Positions 36,657 through 45,871 of a stretch of DNA of 48,927 nt are shown in pieces. Source of the stretch: Candidatus Phytoplasma melaleucae (GTDB lineage Bacteria; Bacillota_I; Bacilli_A; Acholeplasmatales; Acholeplasmataceae). The stretch lies in assembly GCF_030588185.1 (NCBI RefSeq), contig NZ_JAOSID010000004.1:1-48927 (forward strand). Reading direction: 5' to 3'. Position numbers and translations under genes: made by a program. The notes beneath the pieces are model-generated. The model was not told the origin of the DNA and did not search any database. It saw only the letters and a program-made list of their open reading frames with translations. Position 1 is the stretch's first letter, and each line of letters opens with the position of its first letter.

Positions 36657-36965
36657 CTAACTATCTTTTTCTTTTAAATAAAGACAAAAACTTTTGCTTA
36701 AATCTTTAAGTGTATATTGTAAATTTTTTAATAAATTATTAATTATTACATCTGTCTCTAACACATCAAGTTTAAAATAACCTTTTCTTAAGCGGAAAAA
36801 AACCTTATTCTTTAAACCAAAAATCTCAATAGCATTTAAACTAACTATAATAGCAGTAGAAACAGAAGAACAAACTATATTATTCTTTTGAGAATAAGAG
36901 GCATGACCTATAATAATAACTTGTTTTATAGTACCATTTGTTTGTTGAAAAGAATATCTAATCAT
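36657..36965 (-). CDS. prp: ribosomal-processing cysteine protease Prp
   Basis: Cysteine protease (YsxB family) that trims L27. Catalytic His in IIGHAS (residue 21) and Cys in NIVCSSVS (residue 32) fit the family pattern GHA...(D/N)IVCxxVS. Length 102 aa from ATG 36965, which has GAG 5 nt upstream; a TTG three codons earlier overlaps the rplU stop. Its position between rplU and rpmA is a strong context match. Confidence 0.9.
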   Translation of the reverse strand: MIRYSFQQTNGTIKQVIIIGHASYSQKNNIVCSSVSTAIIVSLNAIEIFGLKNKVFFRLRKGYFKLDVLETDVIINNLLKNLQYTLKDLSKSFCLYLKEKDS

Positions 36966-36970
36966 TAAAC

Positions 36971-37279
36971 TCAAACAATAATTTTAGTAATGACAAGTTT
37001 AGTATAAAATTGTCTATGACCATTTTTAGAACGGTTTTTTTTTCTTCTTTTATATGTGGCTACAATAATTTTTTTGAATTTCCCTTGTTTCACAACCTGT
37101 GCTTCCACTTTAGCTCCTGAAACAAAAGGAGAACCCAAAATATTTGATTTATCTTTAATAGCTAATACTTGATGAAAAACATAGCAATCTTTTTCGTTAA
37201 CAGGTAATTTTTCTACAAAAATTTCTTGCCCTAAAGACACTTTCAATTGCTTACTTCCTGTTTTGATAATAGCAAACAT
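36971..37279 (-). CDS. rplU: 50S ribosomal protein L21
   Basis: [20 protein letters not shown] and [36 protein letters not shown] identify L21 (102 aa). ATG 37279 has GAGAAG upstream. It heads rplU-prp-rpmA-obg. A TATAAT (37355-37350, minus strand) about 70 bp upstream is a candidate -10. Confidence 0.96.
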   Translation of the reverse strand: MFAIIKTGSKQLKVSLGQEIFVEKLPVNEKDCYVFHQVLAIKDKSNILGSPFVSGAKVEAQVVKQGKFKKIIVATYKRRKKNRSKNGHRQFYTKLVITKIIV

Positions 37280-37445
37280 AAACTTACTTCTCTTTCTTAT
37301 TTATTATCTATTTATATTGAATTATTTTTAAATTAAAACTAAATGAAAAATTATAAAATACAAAACAACTTTAGAAAATTAAATAGACAAAATATTATTT
37401 ATTTACTTTTTCTTTAAATATCATATTTATGTGCTTTTTTGTAAC

Positions 37446-37471
37446 ACAAAAGATAAATTTTAATCTTTTGT
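37446..37471 (-). terminator. stem-loop after trhO
   Basis: In the 288-bp gap between trhO and rplU, ACAAAAGAT (37446-37454) and ATCTTTTGT (37463-37471) form a 9-bp stem with an 8-nt loop, about 97 bp after the trhO stop. There is no long T run, so it is a weak terminator candidate. The rest of the gap appears to be the rplU leader and promoter. Confidence 0.35.
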
Positions 37472-37567
37472 TGATTAAAATAATATACCTAGTAAATCAG
37501 TAATACTCTCAATATCATTAGAATTTCGTTTTTTTCATTAAACCTCTAAAAAATTACTTAATATTTT

Positions 37568-38503
37568 TTAAAATTTAGTTTCGATATACATATTTTGTTT
37601 GCTGACAAAACGATTTTGTGGATGTTCTCTGCACTCTTTACAGCAACTACCCAAGTACTTATACTCATTTCTTTCACTGCATAAAATTTGTTCATTGCAA
37701 TCAGGATTAGCGCAATTAACATATCTTTCGCAAGGACTTTGATCGAAAAAATCTTTCCCTACAATATTGTGTTCGTATCTATTTACTTTAACAGATATTC
37801 TTTCATCAAAGACATACATTTGTCCCTCAAACAATTTCCCTTGAATTTCTGGATCTTGTCCATAATTAATTATGCCACCTTTTAACTGGTAAACTTCATG
37901 AATGCCTTTATTTTGTAGAAAAACAGAAAATTTTTCGCAACGAACTCCTCCGGTACAATAAATTAAAACTTTTCTCTCTCGTAACAAAGATATATTTTCA
38001 TCAGTCCATTTTGGAAGATCACGAAAATTACGTATATTAGGGTTAATAGCATTTTGAAAATGACCTAATTGGTATTCATAATTATTACGAACATCTAATA
38101 TTAAAACTTCTTTATGTTGTGATAAAACATAAAATTCCTTAGGAGTTAAATAATTCATTCTTCTGCTGTTAGGAAACACATCTTGTTCTAATTTTAGAGA
38201 TACTATTTCTTTTTTATACTTAACAGAAAGTTTTGGAAAAAGATGTTTATATGACTTTTCTATTTTGAAATCAGTTTCATAAAAACGCGAATCTTGTTGC
38301 AAATTTTTTATGTAAGTATGAATATTATTCGCTAATCCGGATAAAGTACCATTAATACCTTCATGCGAAATAATAACTCTGCCTAACAGACATAATTTTT
38401 TACAATATTCCGAATGTAATTGGCAAAAAGTTGGGGCATCTTCGATATAAGTATAATTATAAAATAAAATAATTAGATAATCAGCTTTTTTTTCAAATAT
38501 CAT
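37568..38503 (-). CDS. trhO: tRNA uridine(34) hydroxylase TrhO (rhodanese family)
   Basis: TrhO (YceA/YbfQ) hydroxylates U34 of some tRNAs in an oxygen-dependent route to cmo5U/mo5U. An N-terminal domain with GRVIISHEGINGTLSG precedes a rhodanese domain, with DVRNNYEYQLGHFQNAINP and the active loop CTGGVRCEKFSVFL near residues 181-194. The C-terminus has Cys pairs (CANPDCNEQILCSE, CCKEC), likely zinc. Length 311 aa. Start ATG 38503. Confidence 0.9.
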   Translation of the reverse strand: MIFEKKADYLIILFYNYTYIEDAPTFCQLHSEYCKKLCLLGRVIISHEGINGTLSGLANNIHTYIKNLQQDSRFYETDFKIEKSYKHLFPKLSVKYKKEIVSLKLEQDVFPNSRRMNYLTPKEFYVLSQHKEVLILDVRNNYEYQLGHFQNAINPNIRNFRDLPKWTDENISLLRERKVLIYCTGGVRCEKFSVFLQNKGIHEVYQLKGGIINYGQDPEIQGKLFEGQMYVFDERISVKVNRYEHNIVGKDFFDQSPCERYVNCANPDCNEQILCSERNEYKYLGSCCKECREHPQNRFVSKQNMYIETKF

Positions 38504-38553
38504 AAATTAAAATCATTCCTATCTTATTAAAGATGTCTCTTTTAAAATTTAAA

Positions 38554-39639
38554 TTAAAAATTTTTATCTACTAACTTCATTAAACAAGCATTTTGTTTAT
38601 ATTTCAAATAATCTAATGATTTTAAATATTCTAGAGTAGAAAAAGGAACTAAAAAAGACATTGCCTCAAAATCCCCCTGAATAAATAATTTCCTTACTTG
38701 AGTAGCAGAAATAGGTTTTTCCTGATAAGTTATTCGTGGACAAATTATTAATTCTAAGTTTTTGACTTTAAAAACCTCTTTCATAATATTATTATACAAA
38801 TTAGTAGTGTAAGAAAAAGGTTCTTCGCCTACAAAACGTTTATGAATTCCTAATCTGTCAGCAATATAAATACTAAAAATATTAGCATCCAAAATAACTT
38901 GTTGGTGAATCGCTTCCTCTTTAGAAGGCAAAAAATAAGAAGGGAAAATGTTTTTAGAAACTAAATAGTTGCTTCCTTCTAATATACAAACATTAATATA
39001 CTTTTTAGTTCCTAAACAAGTCATTTTAAAACGTTGATAATAGGTAAAAAAAGAACTCTCCTCTTTGACCAGAATTACATAAACAAAATCACTTCTTATA
39101 GATGCTTGTTGAACAAGATACTCATGTCCTTTAGTAAAAGGATTTGCGTTCATCACAATAGCAGAAATATTACTATATTTAGATAAAACATTGTTTTTTT
39201 TATGGGTTAAATAAGTTAAATATCGTTCAAACAAATCATATCTATTAGTTAAAAAACCGAATTTGTCGTTATAATAAATAATTTCAAATCCTAAATGTCT
39301 GAAAATACTAAAGTAAACAGGTTTAGTAAAAACAAAAACTTCCTGAAAATTATTTTGATAAATCCTTTTAACCATGAAATCAACTAAAGTATTAGCCACA
39401 TTATTACCTTGATAATTAATATCGATCGCAAGACATCGAATATTATTATAAAAACGGCCGATTACTCCAATTATTTGTTGTGGGGTGTTGTCAGCAGCAT
39501 AAATAATTGCATATTCATTAACAAGGTCATCTTTTAAACCTAAATATAATAAAAATTCTTGGATTTTAGATATTGTTTTTTGGTCTTCAGGTAAAACAAT
39601 TTTCGGTTCTGGAATCACATCTAGAAAAATATGTACCAC
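38554..39639 (-). CDS. citC: CitC-like [citrate (pro-3S)-lyase] ligase
   Basis: Two-domain protein: an N-terminal GNAT acetyltransferase fold (DINYQGNNVANTLVDFMVKRIY, VFVFTKP, FRHLGFEIIYYND) and a C-terminal nucleotidyltransferase domain, with NANPFTKGHEYLVQQAS as the HxGH-type site and KPISATQVRKL as the ISxTxVR motif. CitC activates the citrate lyase acyl carrier in other bacteria. No citD, citE or citF is in this window, so the role is open. The frame starts with GTG 39639, which lies within the AGAGGTGG ribosome-binding sequence; the true initiator may be a downstream GTG or an ATT. Confidence 0.75.
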   Translation of the reverse strand: MVHIFLDVIPEPKIVLPEDQKTISKIQEFLLYLGLKDDLVNEYAIIYAADNTPQQIIGVIGRFYNNIRCLAIDINYQGNNVANTLVDFMVKRIYQNNFQEVFVFTKPVYFSIFRHLGFEIIYYNDKFGFLTNRYDLFERYLTYLTHKKNNVLSKYSNISAIVMNANPFTKGHEYLVQQASIRSDFVYVILVKEESSFFTYYQRFKMTCLGTKKYINVCILEGSNYLVSKNIFPSYFLPSKEEAIHQQVILDANIFSIYIADRLGIHKRFVGEEPFSYTTNLYNNIMKEVFKVKNLELIICPRITYQEKPISATQVRKLFIQGDFEAMSFLVPFSTLEYLKSLDYLKYKQNACLMKLVDKNF

Positions 39640-39771
39640 CTCTGATTTTATATTTTTAATAATAAAGACTCAAAAAAAGATACTCCGTTTATATATATTT
39701 AGAAAAATATTTCAAACATAAATAATCATAAAATAAATTATCCTCAATATTTTAACATTAAAAACAATATT

Positions 39772-40422
39772 TTATAAGTATTTATCCATAATATAAGAAA
39801 TTTTTGGTAAAATAAAAATTAAAAAAATAATTCCTATAACACAATTAACAAAACAAGGTAAAAAACAATAACAAAAACACAGAAAAAACAATTTACTATT
39901 TAAACACCATTCAAAAGGTAACCGAGCAAATAAAACTGGAAATGCACTAATAATGTGTTTAGAATAAACATAATAACTAGAGATGAGAAAAAAGATCATT
40001 CTGAAAAAACTAATTATTATTGTACTTGCTAGGATGTTTTTTTTATTGGTAATATGAGTCATTTTCTTATTATGAAAAAAACCTGAAACGCTGATGAATA
40101 AATCAGGCAAAACATAATCAAATATACAAGATATCATTAAAGAACTTATGTTTAATTGTAATGTTTCGTGCATTCCCAATAATGACAAATAGCCTTTACA
40201 TAAATGATAAAAAGCATAACATAAACAAACAATAAAACCAACTAAAAATCCTTCTAAAAAACCTGACAAGAATAAAATAATAAAAGATATTTTGAAAAAT
40301 TGACCTCCTAAAGGCATTTTAAGAAAGGGCATTAATATATTTGAAAAAAAATCCATAAAAATAGTCATTGAAACAAAAACAGAAATCATAAAAATTTTAT
40401 TTAAAAGATTTTTTTTTTGCAT
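39772..40422 (-). CDS. thiT: ECF transporter S component, ThiT-like (probable thiamine transporter)
   Basis: A 216-aa membrane protein with about six hydrophobic segments. MPLGGQFFKISFIILFLSGFLEGFLVGFIVC matches the ThiT/YuaJ signature (P-x-GG, then a helix with G-x3-G-type residues), and DYVLPDLFISVSGFF resembles the LDY helix. ThiT binds thiamine and docks on the EcfA1-A2-T core, encoded at 5.3-8.0 kb. Start ATG 40422 has AGGT 12 nt upstream. Substrate is by family resemblance only. Confidence 0.7.
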   Translation of the reverse strand: MQKKNLLNKIFMISVFVSMTIFMDFFSNILMPFLKMPLGGQFFKISFIILFLSGFLEGFLVGFIVCLCYAFYHLCKGYLSLLGMHETLQLNISSLMISCIFDYVLPDLFISVSGFFHNKKMTHITNKKNILASTIIISFFRMIFFLISSYYVYSKHIISAFPVLFARLPFEWCLNSKLFFLCFCYCFLPCFVNCVIGIIFLIFILPKISYIMDKYL

Positions 40423-40506
40423 GAATTATACAAACCTACTAACTTTAATATTTATATCATTTTAATTTCATTCCTAAGAATAAGCACAAACAAAATTAAC
40501 TATTAA

Positions 40507-40929
40507 CTAAGTATTAAAAGTGTTCCTCCATATTAGTTCCATAAAATAAATAATTGAAGGAAATAAGATAGCTAACCAAATACCAAGACAAGCCCCAATA
40601 AAAGTACCTAAGGTAATTCCGAACACTCCCTTTTTTAATCCTAGAAAAGTTATACAAATAATAATCCCTATATACATAGACTTTAATCCAATAACTGTTT
40701 CTTCAGACTCTGTAATATCATTTGTTTGAAGTTCAATAATTTCTTTATTATTAAAAACATTAGAAAAATGAACTTTATTATTTTTATAAATATCTCTGTT
40801 AATTTTACAAGATATAATAAAAAAAATAAAAAAAATATTTATTATACAAATGATAAAAGCAAAAAATTTGCTATGCCAAAAATTATGGCAACAAAACTTC
40901 TTCCATATAAATTCTAGTTTATTCATCAT
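40507..40929 (-). CDS. hypothetical membrane protein
   Basis: Not recognised. 140 aa: a basic N-terminus (KLEFIWKKFCC), a membrane segment about residues 22-42, an Asn/Lys/Glu-rich loop of about 40 residues, then two hydrophobic segments with Gly-rich spacing (GVFGITLGTFIGACLGIWLA). The Gly-rich double helix recalls small channel or DUF-type membrane proteins. Two adjacent ATG codons open it, but the AAAGGAG sequence is about 18 nt away, so initiation is uncertain. Lies between dnaE and the ThiT-like gene. Confidence 0.6.
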   Translation of the reverse strand: MMNKLEFIWKKFCCHNFWHSKFFAFIICIINIFFIFFIISCKINRDIYKNNKVHFSNVFNNKEIIELQTNDITESEETVIGLKSMYIGIIICITFLGLKKGVFGITLGTFIGACLGIWLAILFPSIIYFMELIWRNTFNT

Positions 40930-40991
40930 AATTATTCAAATATATTCTCCTTTTTCATAAATAATTTCTACTAAACACAAACCTTCCCCAT

Positions 40992-43646
40992 CTAGGCAAC
41001 AATGGCATCTAAATCAAACCCAAATACAATTAAGTGTTTTGTCTTTAAAAATTTTTGCAAATTTTGCAAATCTATATTTCTATTTTTTTTAGGAAATAGA
41101 GATAATAAATTTTCATGTATTAAATACTCAAATTTAGAATGACAAATCAAAGTTTCTCTGCTTAACCCAAAAATATCTAAAGCTCCTGCAAAAATTAAAT
41201 TTTCCAATAAATTATTATTAAGAATATGTTTTACTCTTTGTTTGAAATCGTAAAAATCATAAAATTTTTGTTTTTCTCTTTCTTTTATAATTGTTAAGCA
41301 AATATCTTCGCTAATACCAGAAATTAATGTTAAAGGCAATAAAAGTTTACCTTCCCATAGCTTGTAATTAGCTTCGCTTTGTAAAATATTAGGTTTTAAA
41401 AGACAAACTTCTTTTTTTATTTTAATTAGTAATTCGCTGGTTTTCTGAGAATCTTTTTTGTATTCATCTAAAAAAACTAGACCAAAAAAAAGAAAATAAT
41501 GAGTTTTTAGATAAGCCATTTTGTAGCTTATTATAGCATAAGCTATTGCGTGACTTTTGTTAAAAGTGTAATTAGAAAATTTCGAAATATAATCGTAAAC
41601 TTGTGATGATAATTCCGGAGAATGTTTTTGTATTTTCACACTGTTATAAATAAATTCCTTTTTAAGTTCATTTTCATTCAAATATGTTTTCTGATTTTTA
41701 ATCATTCGTTTCATAAAAAATTCAGATTCGGCTAAATTATAACCTGCAAAATGATAAATCATCTCCATGATTTGTTCTTGATATAATAAAATTCCGTATG
41801 TTTTTTGCAATATAAAGTCAAAATCAAAATGAATAAAATTTTTTTTTAATTTTTGTTTGTTAGTACAATATAAGTCTATAAATTTTTTTGGTCCTGGTCT
41901 ATTAAAAGATAAAACATCTGCTAAATCTTCAATAGTTTGAGGTCTAATTTTTTTTAAAATATTTTTCGCAGTATCGGATTCCAATTGAAAAATATAATCA
42001 GTATCCCCTGTTTGTAACGTATGATAAGTTTTTGCATCATTTAAAGAAATTTGATGCCAAGATATTTGTTGAGTTTGATCAATATTTTTCAAAATTTTTT
42101 CTATTACAGATAAACTTTTTAAATTCAACAAATCCATTTTCATTAATCCTATTCGTGATAATTGTGAATGATCAAATCGAACTTGATACAATATAGAAGA
42201 ATGAGAATGATTTAATTGAATAGGGTAATTGTGAAGTAGATGTTTATTTGTAATCACAATTCCTGACGGATGAGTACCTACAAATCTAGGAATACCTTTT
42301 ACTATATTTGAAATGTCGTTATACAACGATTCATTAAAATCATGATTTAAATCTGACATTAATGTCTTAATAGAATAAGTATTAAAAGTAATAAGATTAG
42401 CCACATAATCTACGCCGTATTTGTTAATGATGTATTTTATTATTATATCTATTTTATCATCTGGAAAATCTAAATCGATATCCGGAATAGTTTTTTTTTG
42501 ATCATTTAGAAATCTTTCAAAAAGAAGATTATATTTCAAAGGGTCAACTTCTGTAATTTGCAAACAGAAACAAACCAAAGAACTAACTGAAGAACCTCTG
42601 CCTGGGCCTAATAAAATTCCTTTTTTCTTAGAGTAATTAACTAAATCTGCAACAATTAAAAAATAATCTACGCAATTCATTTGTTCAATAAGATGAAGTT
42701 CTTTTTCCAATTGCCGGTTATAAAGATCAAAAGATATTTTGTGGGTTTTTTTATAAAAAGATAAAAATAAAAAAACAATTCTCTTTAAATATTGAAAGGA
42801 CTTTTGCCGTTCAAAACTATTAAAAGAAGGCAAATGTAATTGTTTAGAAAAAACATGATTATATGTAACAGAATCTAGAAAAGTTTTTAAGTCAAGAAAA
42901 TTCTTTTGATAAATATCCAAAAAAGGTTTATATTTTAAAAAAATTTGTTCTTTATCTAAAAATTGAACGGATAAATCTTCATTTTTCAAGCTATTTGATT
43001 TAGATAATTGTTTTAACAATTCATAAACTTTTTTTTCTTTCAACTCTAAATAGTTAGTCTTATGAGTGATAACAACTTTAATATTTAATTTGGATACTAT
43101 TAATAGAAATAAATTAGCAGAATATTCTAATAAGTAAGATTGCAAAGAAAGACCGAAAAAAAAACACTTTAAATAAATTTGAAAATGTTTTAAAACCTCT
43201 GTTACTAAAACTTCTTCTTCAGGCAAATCTAACCACTTTTGTTTTAACATATCACAAAAAATTAAATCTATATTAGATAATATAGCAAAAATACCGTCTT
43301 GTAAATTATTTATTTCTGATAAAGTAATTTTACCATTTATTTGGATAATATTAGAAATTTTAGTTAAATTATTAATTCCAATATCATTGGAAGCATAAAC
43401 CAAAAGCCCAATCAAAATATTGCGAGAAAACATATTAACTGTAACTCTAATTTTCATGCCTACCAAAGGTTTAATCTTATATTTTTCACAAACAGAAACT
43501 AATTCAAGCATTCCATATAAATTCTCAAAATCACTCAGAGCCACAAAATCATACTGATTTTCTTTAGCTTTTTTCACCAAAGATTCAACAGAATTAACAC
43601 TTTGTTTTATACTATAAAAACTTTGAAGATAAAAAACACCTGTCAT
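40992..43646 (-). CDS. dnaE: DNA polymerase III alpha subunit, short form
   Basis: Replicative-type polymerase of family C. Catalytic Asp pair in KTIPDIDLDFPDD, preceded by GPGRGSSVSSLVCFCLQITEVDPLKYNLLFERFLN in parts; third Asp in LMKMDLLNLKSL. Fingers and HhH region (NLIFAGALDIFGLSR) are present. The protein ends at 884 aa, against about 1,100-1,170 aa, so the OB fold and C-terminal domain are missing; HENLLSLF near the end is where a clamp-binding motif might lie. The N-terminal PHP domain has lost its metal ligands. AGGGGA is 7 nt before ATG 43646. Confidence 0.9.
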   Translation of the reverse strand: MTGVFYLQSFYSIKQSVNSVESLVKKAKENQYDFVALSDFENLYGMLELVSVCEKYKIKPLVGMKIRVTVNMFSRNILIGLLVYASNDIGINNLTKISNIIQINGKITLSEINNLQDGIFAILSNIDLIFCDMLKQKWLDLPEEEVLVTEVLKHFQIYLKCFFFGLSLQSYLLEYSANLFLLIVSKLNIKVVITHKTNYLELKEKKVYELLKQLSKSNSLKNEDLSVQFLDKEQIFLKYKPFLDIYQKNFLDLKTFLDSVTYNHVFSKQLHLPSFNSFERQKSFQYLKRIVFLFLSFYKKTHKISFDLYNRQLEKELHLIEQMNCVDYFLIVADLVNYSKKKGILLGPGRGSSVSSLVCFCLQITEVDPLKYNLLFERFLNDQKKTIPDIDLDFPDDKIDIIIKYIINKYGVDYVANLITFNTYSIKTLMSDLNHDFNESLYNDISNIVKGIPRFVGTHPSGIVITNKHLLHNYPIQLNHSHSSILYQVRFDHSQLSRIGLMKMDLLNLKSLSVIEKILKNIDQTQQISWHQISLNDAKTYHTLQTGDTDYIFQLESDTAKNILKKIRPQTIEDLADVLSFNRPGPKKFIDLYCTNKQKLKKNFIHFDFDFILQKTYGILLYQEQIMEMIYHFAGYNLAESEFFMKRMIKNQKTYLNENELKKEFIYNSVKIQKHSPELSSQVYDYISKFSNYTFNKSHAIAYAIISYKMAYLKTHYFLFFGLVFLDEYKKDSQKTSELLIKIKKEVCLLKPNILQSEANYKLWEGKLLLPLTLISGISEDICLTIIKEREKQKFYDFYDFKQRVKHILNNNLLENLIFAGALDIFGLSRETLICHSKFEYLIHENLLSLFPKKNRNIDLQNLQKFLKTKHLIVFGFDLDAIVA

Positions 43647-43719
43647 GACAAATCCCCTAATTATTTACAAAACATAAAAAATGAAAAAAACATAATTCGC
43701 ATAAATTAATTTGGAAATA

Positions 43720-44106
43720 TTAATTTAATACTTTTTTTAAGTTTCTTTTATAATCTTCAGTTTCAAATACGTAGATTAGGTAGTATTCATAATCTAAATG
43801 AACTAATTTGGTTTCTGCAAAATAAAAAGATTCTAGGAATAAAGCTATCATATAAACAACGTATTCGTGTCTATCATCAAAATAAAAATCATTATTTTGT
43901 AAGTAATATAATAATTTTTTTTGTAAAAAATCAATATTAGTTTCTATTTCTGAAATAGAAAATTTTTCCATAATTTTATTGGACAGTTTTATTATGTAAA
44001 TATTCATTGTGCTATAATGCTGATTATAAAGATCATTTGTAAAACTCAAAAAATATAAAAATAAATCCTTTATTTTTTTAGATATCTTAATTTGATTCAT
44101 TTGCAT
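43720..44106 (-). CDS. hypothetical protein
   Basis: Not recognised. 128 aa, rich in Tyr, Phe, Asp, Glu and Lys, mostly helical with no clear membrane segment and no zinc or nucleotide motif. Notable stretches: NNDFYFDDRHEYVVYMIALFLESFYFAETK and HLDYEYYLIYVFETEDYKRNLKK, which suggest a soluble all-alpha protein. Start ATG 44106 has AAAAGGA 6 nt upstream, good for a real gene. It lies between lysS and dnaE with 53- and 73-bp gaps, so it is probably co-transcribed. Confidence 0.65.
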   Translation of the reverse strand: MQMNQIKISKKIKDLFLYFLSFTNDLYNQHYSTMNIYIIKLSNKIMEKFSISEIETNIDFLQKKLLYYLQNNDFYFDDRHEYVVYMIALFLESFYFAETKLVHLDYEYYLIYVFETEDYKRNLKKVLN

Positions 44107-44159
44107 AAAATCCTTTTAATAAATTCCATGACTATAACATGCACAAAAAACTGAAGAAA

Positions 44160-45653
44160 TTATGGCATTGACTTTTTATGTTTAAAATGAGGAAATAAAA
44201 TAACATCTCGAATATTAGAGTTATCTGTCAAAAGCATTACCAAACGATCTATACCAATTCCTAATCCACCAGTAGGAGGCATGCCGTATTCTAAAGTTTC
44301 AATAAAATCATGATCTAACTCATCAATTTCGCAATCTCCCAAAGTTTTTTGTATTAATTGATTCTCAAAACGTTTCTTTTGTTCAAGAGGATCGTTTAAT
44401 TCGCTAAAAGCATTGACTAACTCTTTGCCTGCCACAAATAATTCAAATCTATCTGTAAATCTTTCATCTCGCAAATTAATCTGAGCTAAAGGACTTATTT
44501 CTAATGGATAGTTATAAATAAAAGTAGGTTGAATAAGAGTAGGTTCTACAAATTTCTCAAAAAAAGCCGATATTATATGTCCCCTATTATAAAAAGGTTT
44601 TAAAGGTATATCGTTTTTATGAGCTAATTCTTTGCAATCCGATAAAGACATATTTTGATAAAAATCAATGCCCGTTTTTGCTTTAATTATTTCTATCATA
44701 TCAAAGCGATAAAATTGATTAAAGTTTATTTTTTGGCCTTGATACGTAAAAACCAAAGTCCCTAAAATTTGTTGACAAACCTCTTTTAAACAAGATTCAG
44801 TTAAAGACATCATACCTTCCATATCAGAATAGGCTAAATAAGCCTCTATAGTGGTAAACTCAGGATTATGATTGGCATCTATGCCTTCGTTTCTAAAAAC
44901 TCTTCCTAACTCATAAACTGCTCCCAACCCGCCTACAATTAATTTTTTTAATGGAATTTCTGTTGCTATTCGTAAATAGAAATCAGAATCTAAGGCATTG
45001 TGATGAGTAACAAAAGGTTTAGCAGAAGCGCCACCGAAAACAGAATTTAAAATAGGAGTTTCTACTTCTAAAAAATTTTTGTTATCAAAAAAATTTCTAA
45101 TAGCTTTAATAATCTTAGATCGATAAAGAAAAGTTTTTCTTGTTTTAGAATTTATAATTAAATCTAAATAACGTTTTTTTCTAATAATTTCTTTATCTTT
45201 TAACCCTTTGTGTTTATCAGGAAGGGGGATTAAACTTTTACTTAAATGTATAAACTCAGTAGCTTTAATTGTTAATTCATCAGTTTTAGTTTTAAACAAA
45301 TAACCTATAATACCTACAATATCTCCTAAATCGGCATTTTTATAAATTAAAAAAGCTTTTTCAGACACTAAATTTTGATTTAGATAAACTTGAATTTGGT
45401 CATCAAAATCTTGTAGTTGTAAAAAACCCGCTTTCCCTTGGATTCTTTTTAAAACGATTCTTCCTGCTACTTCAACTATAATTTGGCTATTTTCTAATTT
45501 AGAACTTTCAACTAATTTATGTTTTTTTAATAAATCGCTAATTTTATTCTTAACAGTAAATTTATTTCGAAAAGGATCTACATTTAATTCTTGTAAATAT
45601 TTTAATTTTTCTTTTCTAATAATAAACTGCTCTGTAAATTGTTCTGACCCCAT
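44160..45653 (-). CDS. lysS: lysyl-tRNA synthetase, class II
   Basis: OB-fold anticodon-binding domain at the N-terminus ([23 protein letters not shown]), then class II motifs: motif 1 around [26 protein letters not shown], motif 2 [24 protein letters not shown], motif 3 [14 protein letters not shown]. Length 497 aa. AAAGGAG lies about 15 nt before ATG 45653, somewhat long, and a TATAAT is found a little upstream (45688-45683, minus strand). Confidence 0.96.
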   Translation of the reverse strand: MGSEQFTEQFIIRKEKLKYLQELNVDPFRNKFTVKNKISDLLKKHKLVESSKLENSQIIVEVAGRIVLKRIQGKAGFLQLQDFDDQIQVYLNQNLVSEKAFLIYKNADLGDIVGIIGYLFKTKTDELTIKATEFIHLSKSLIPLPDKHKGLKDKEIIRKKRYLDLIINSKTRKTFLYRSKIIKAIRNFFDNKNFLEVETPILNSVFGGASAKPFVTHHNALDSDFYLRIATEIPLKKLIVGGLGAVYELGRVFRNEGIDANHNPEFTTIEAYLAYSDMEGMMSLTESCLKEVCQQILGTLVFTYQGQKINFNQFYRFDMIEIIKAKTGIDFYQNMSLSDCKELAHKNDIPLKPFYNRGHIISAFFEKFVEPTLIQPTFIYNYPLEISPLAQINLRDERFTDRFELFVAGKELVNAFSELNDPLEQKKRFENQLIQKTLGDCEIDELDHDFIETLEYGMPPTGGLGIGIDRLVMLLTDNSNIRDVILFPHFKHKKSMP

Positions 45654-45842
45654 AAGTTAAACAAATTTCTCCTTTCTCATAAATTATATATCATTTGGCA
45701 TAATATAATAAATTTAATGATTTAAATTTTTCTCGTTACATTAATTTTTTATGTATAAAAAAGAGTTTATTAATTTTTTTCACTGATATAAAAAAAAATC
45801 ATATTACATTAAATATGAAACATAAACACCTTAATAATAAAT

Positions 45843-45871
45843 AAAAAAAGAATCTTTTTCACAAAGATTCT
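45843..45871 (-). terminator. terminator of rnpB
   Basis: On the minus strand AGAATCTTT (45871-45863), loop of 5, AAAGATTCT (45857-45849) and then T7 form a classic intrinsic terminator directly after the 3' end of the RNase P RNA. Confidence 0.8.
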
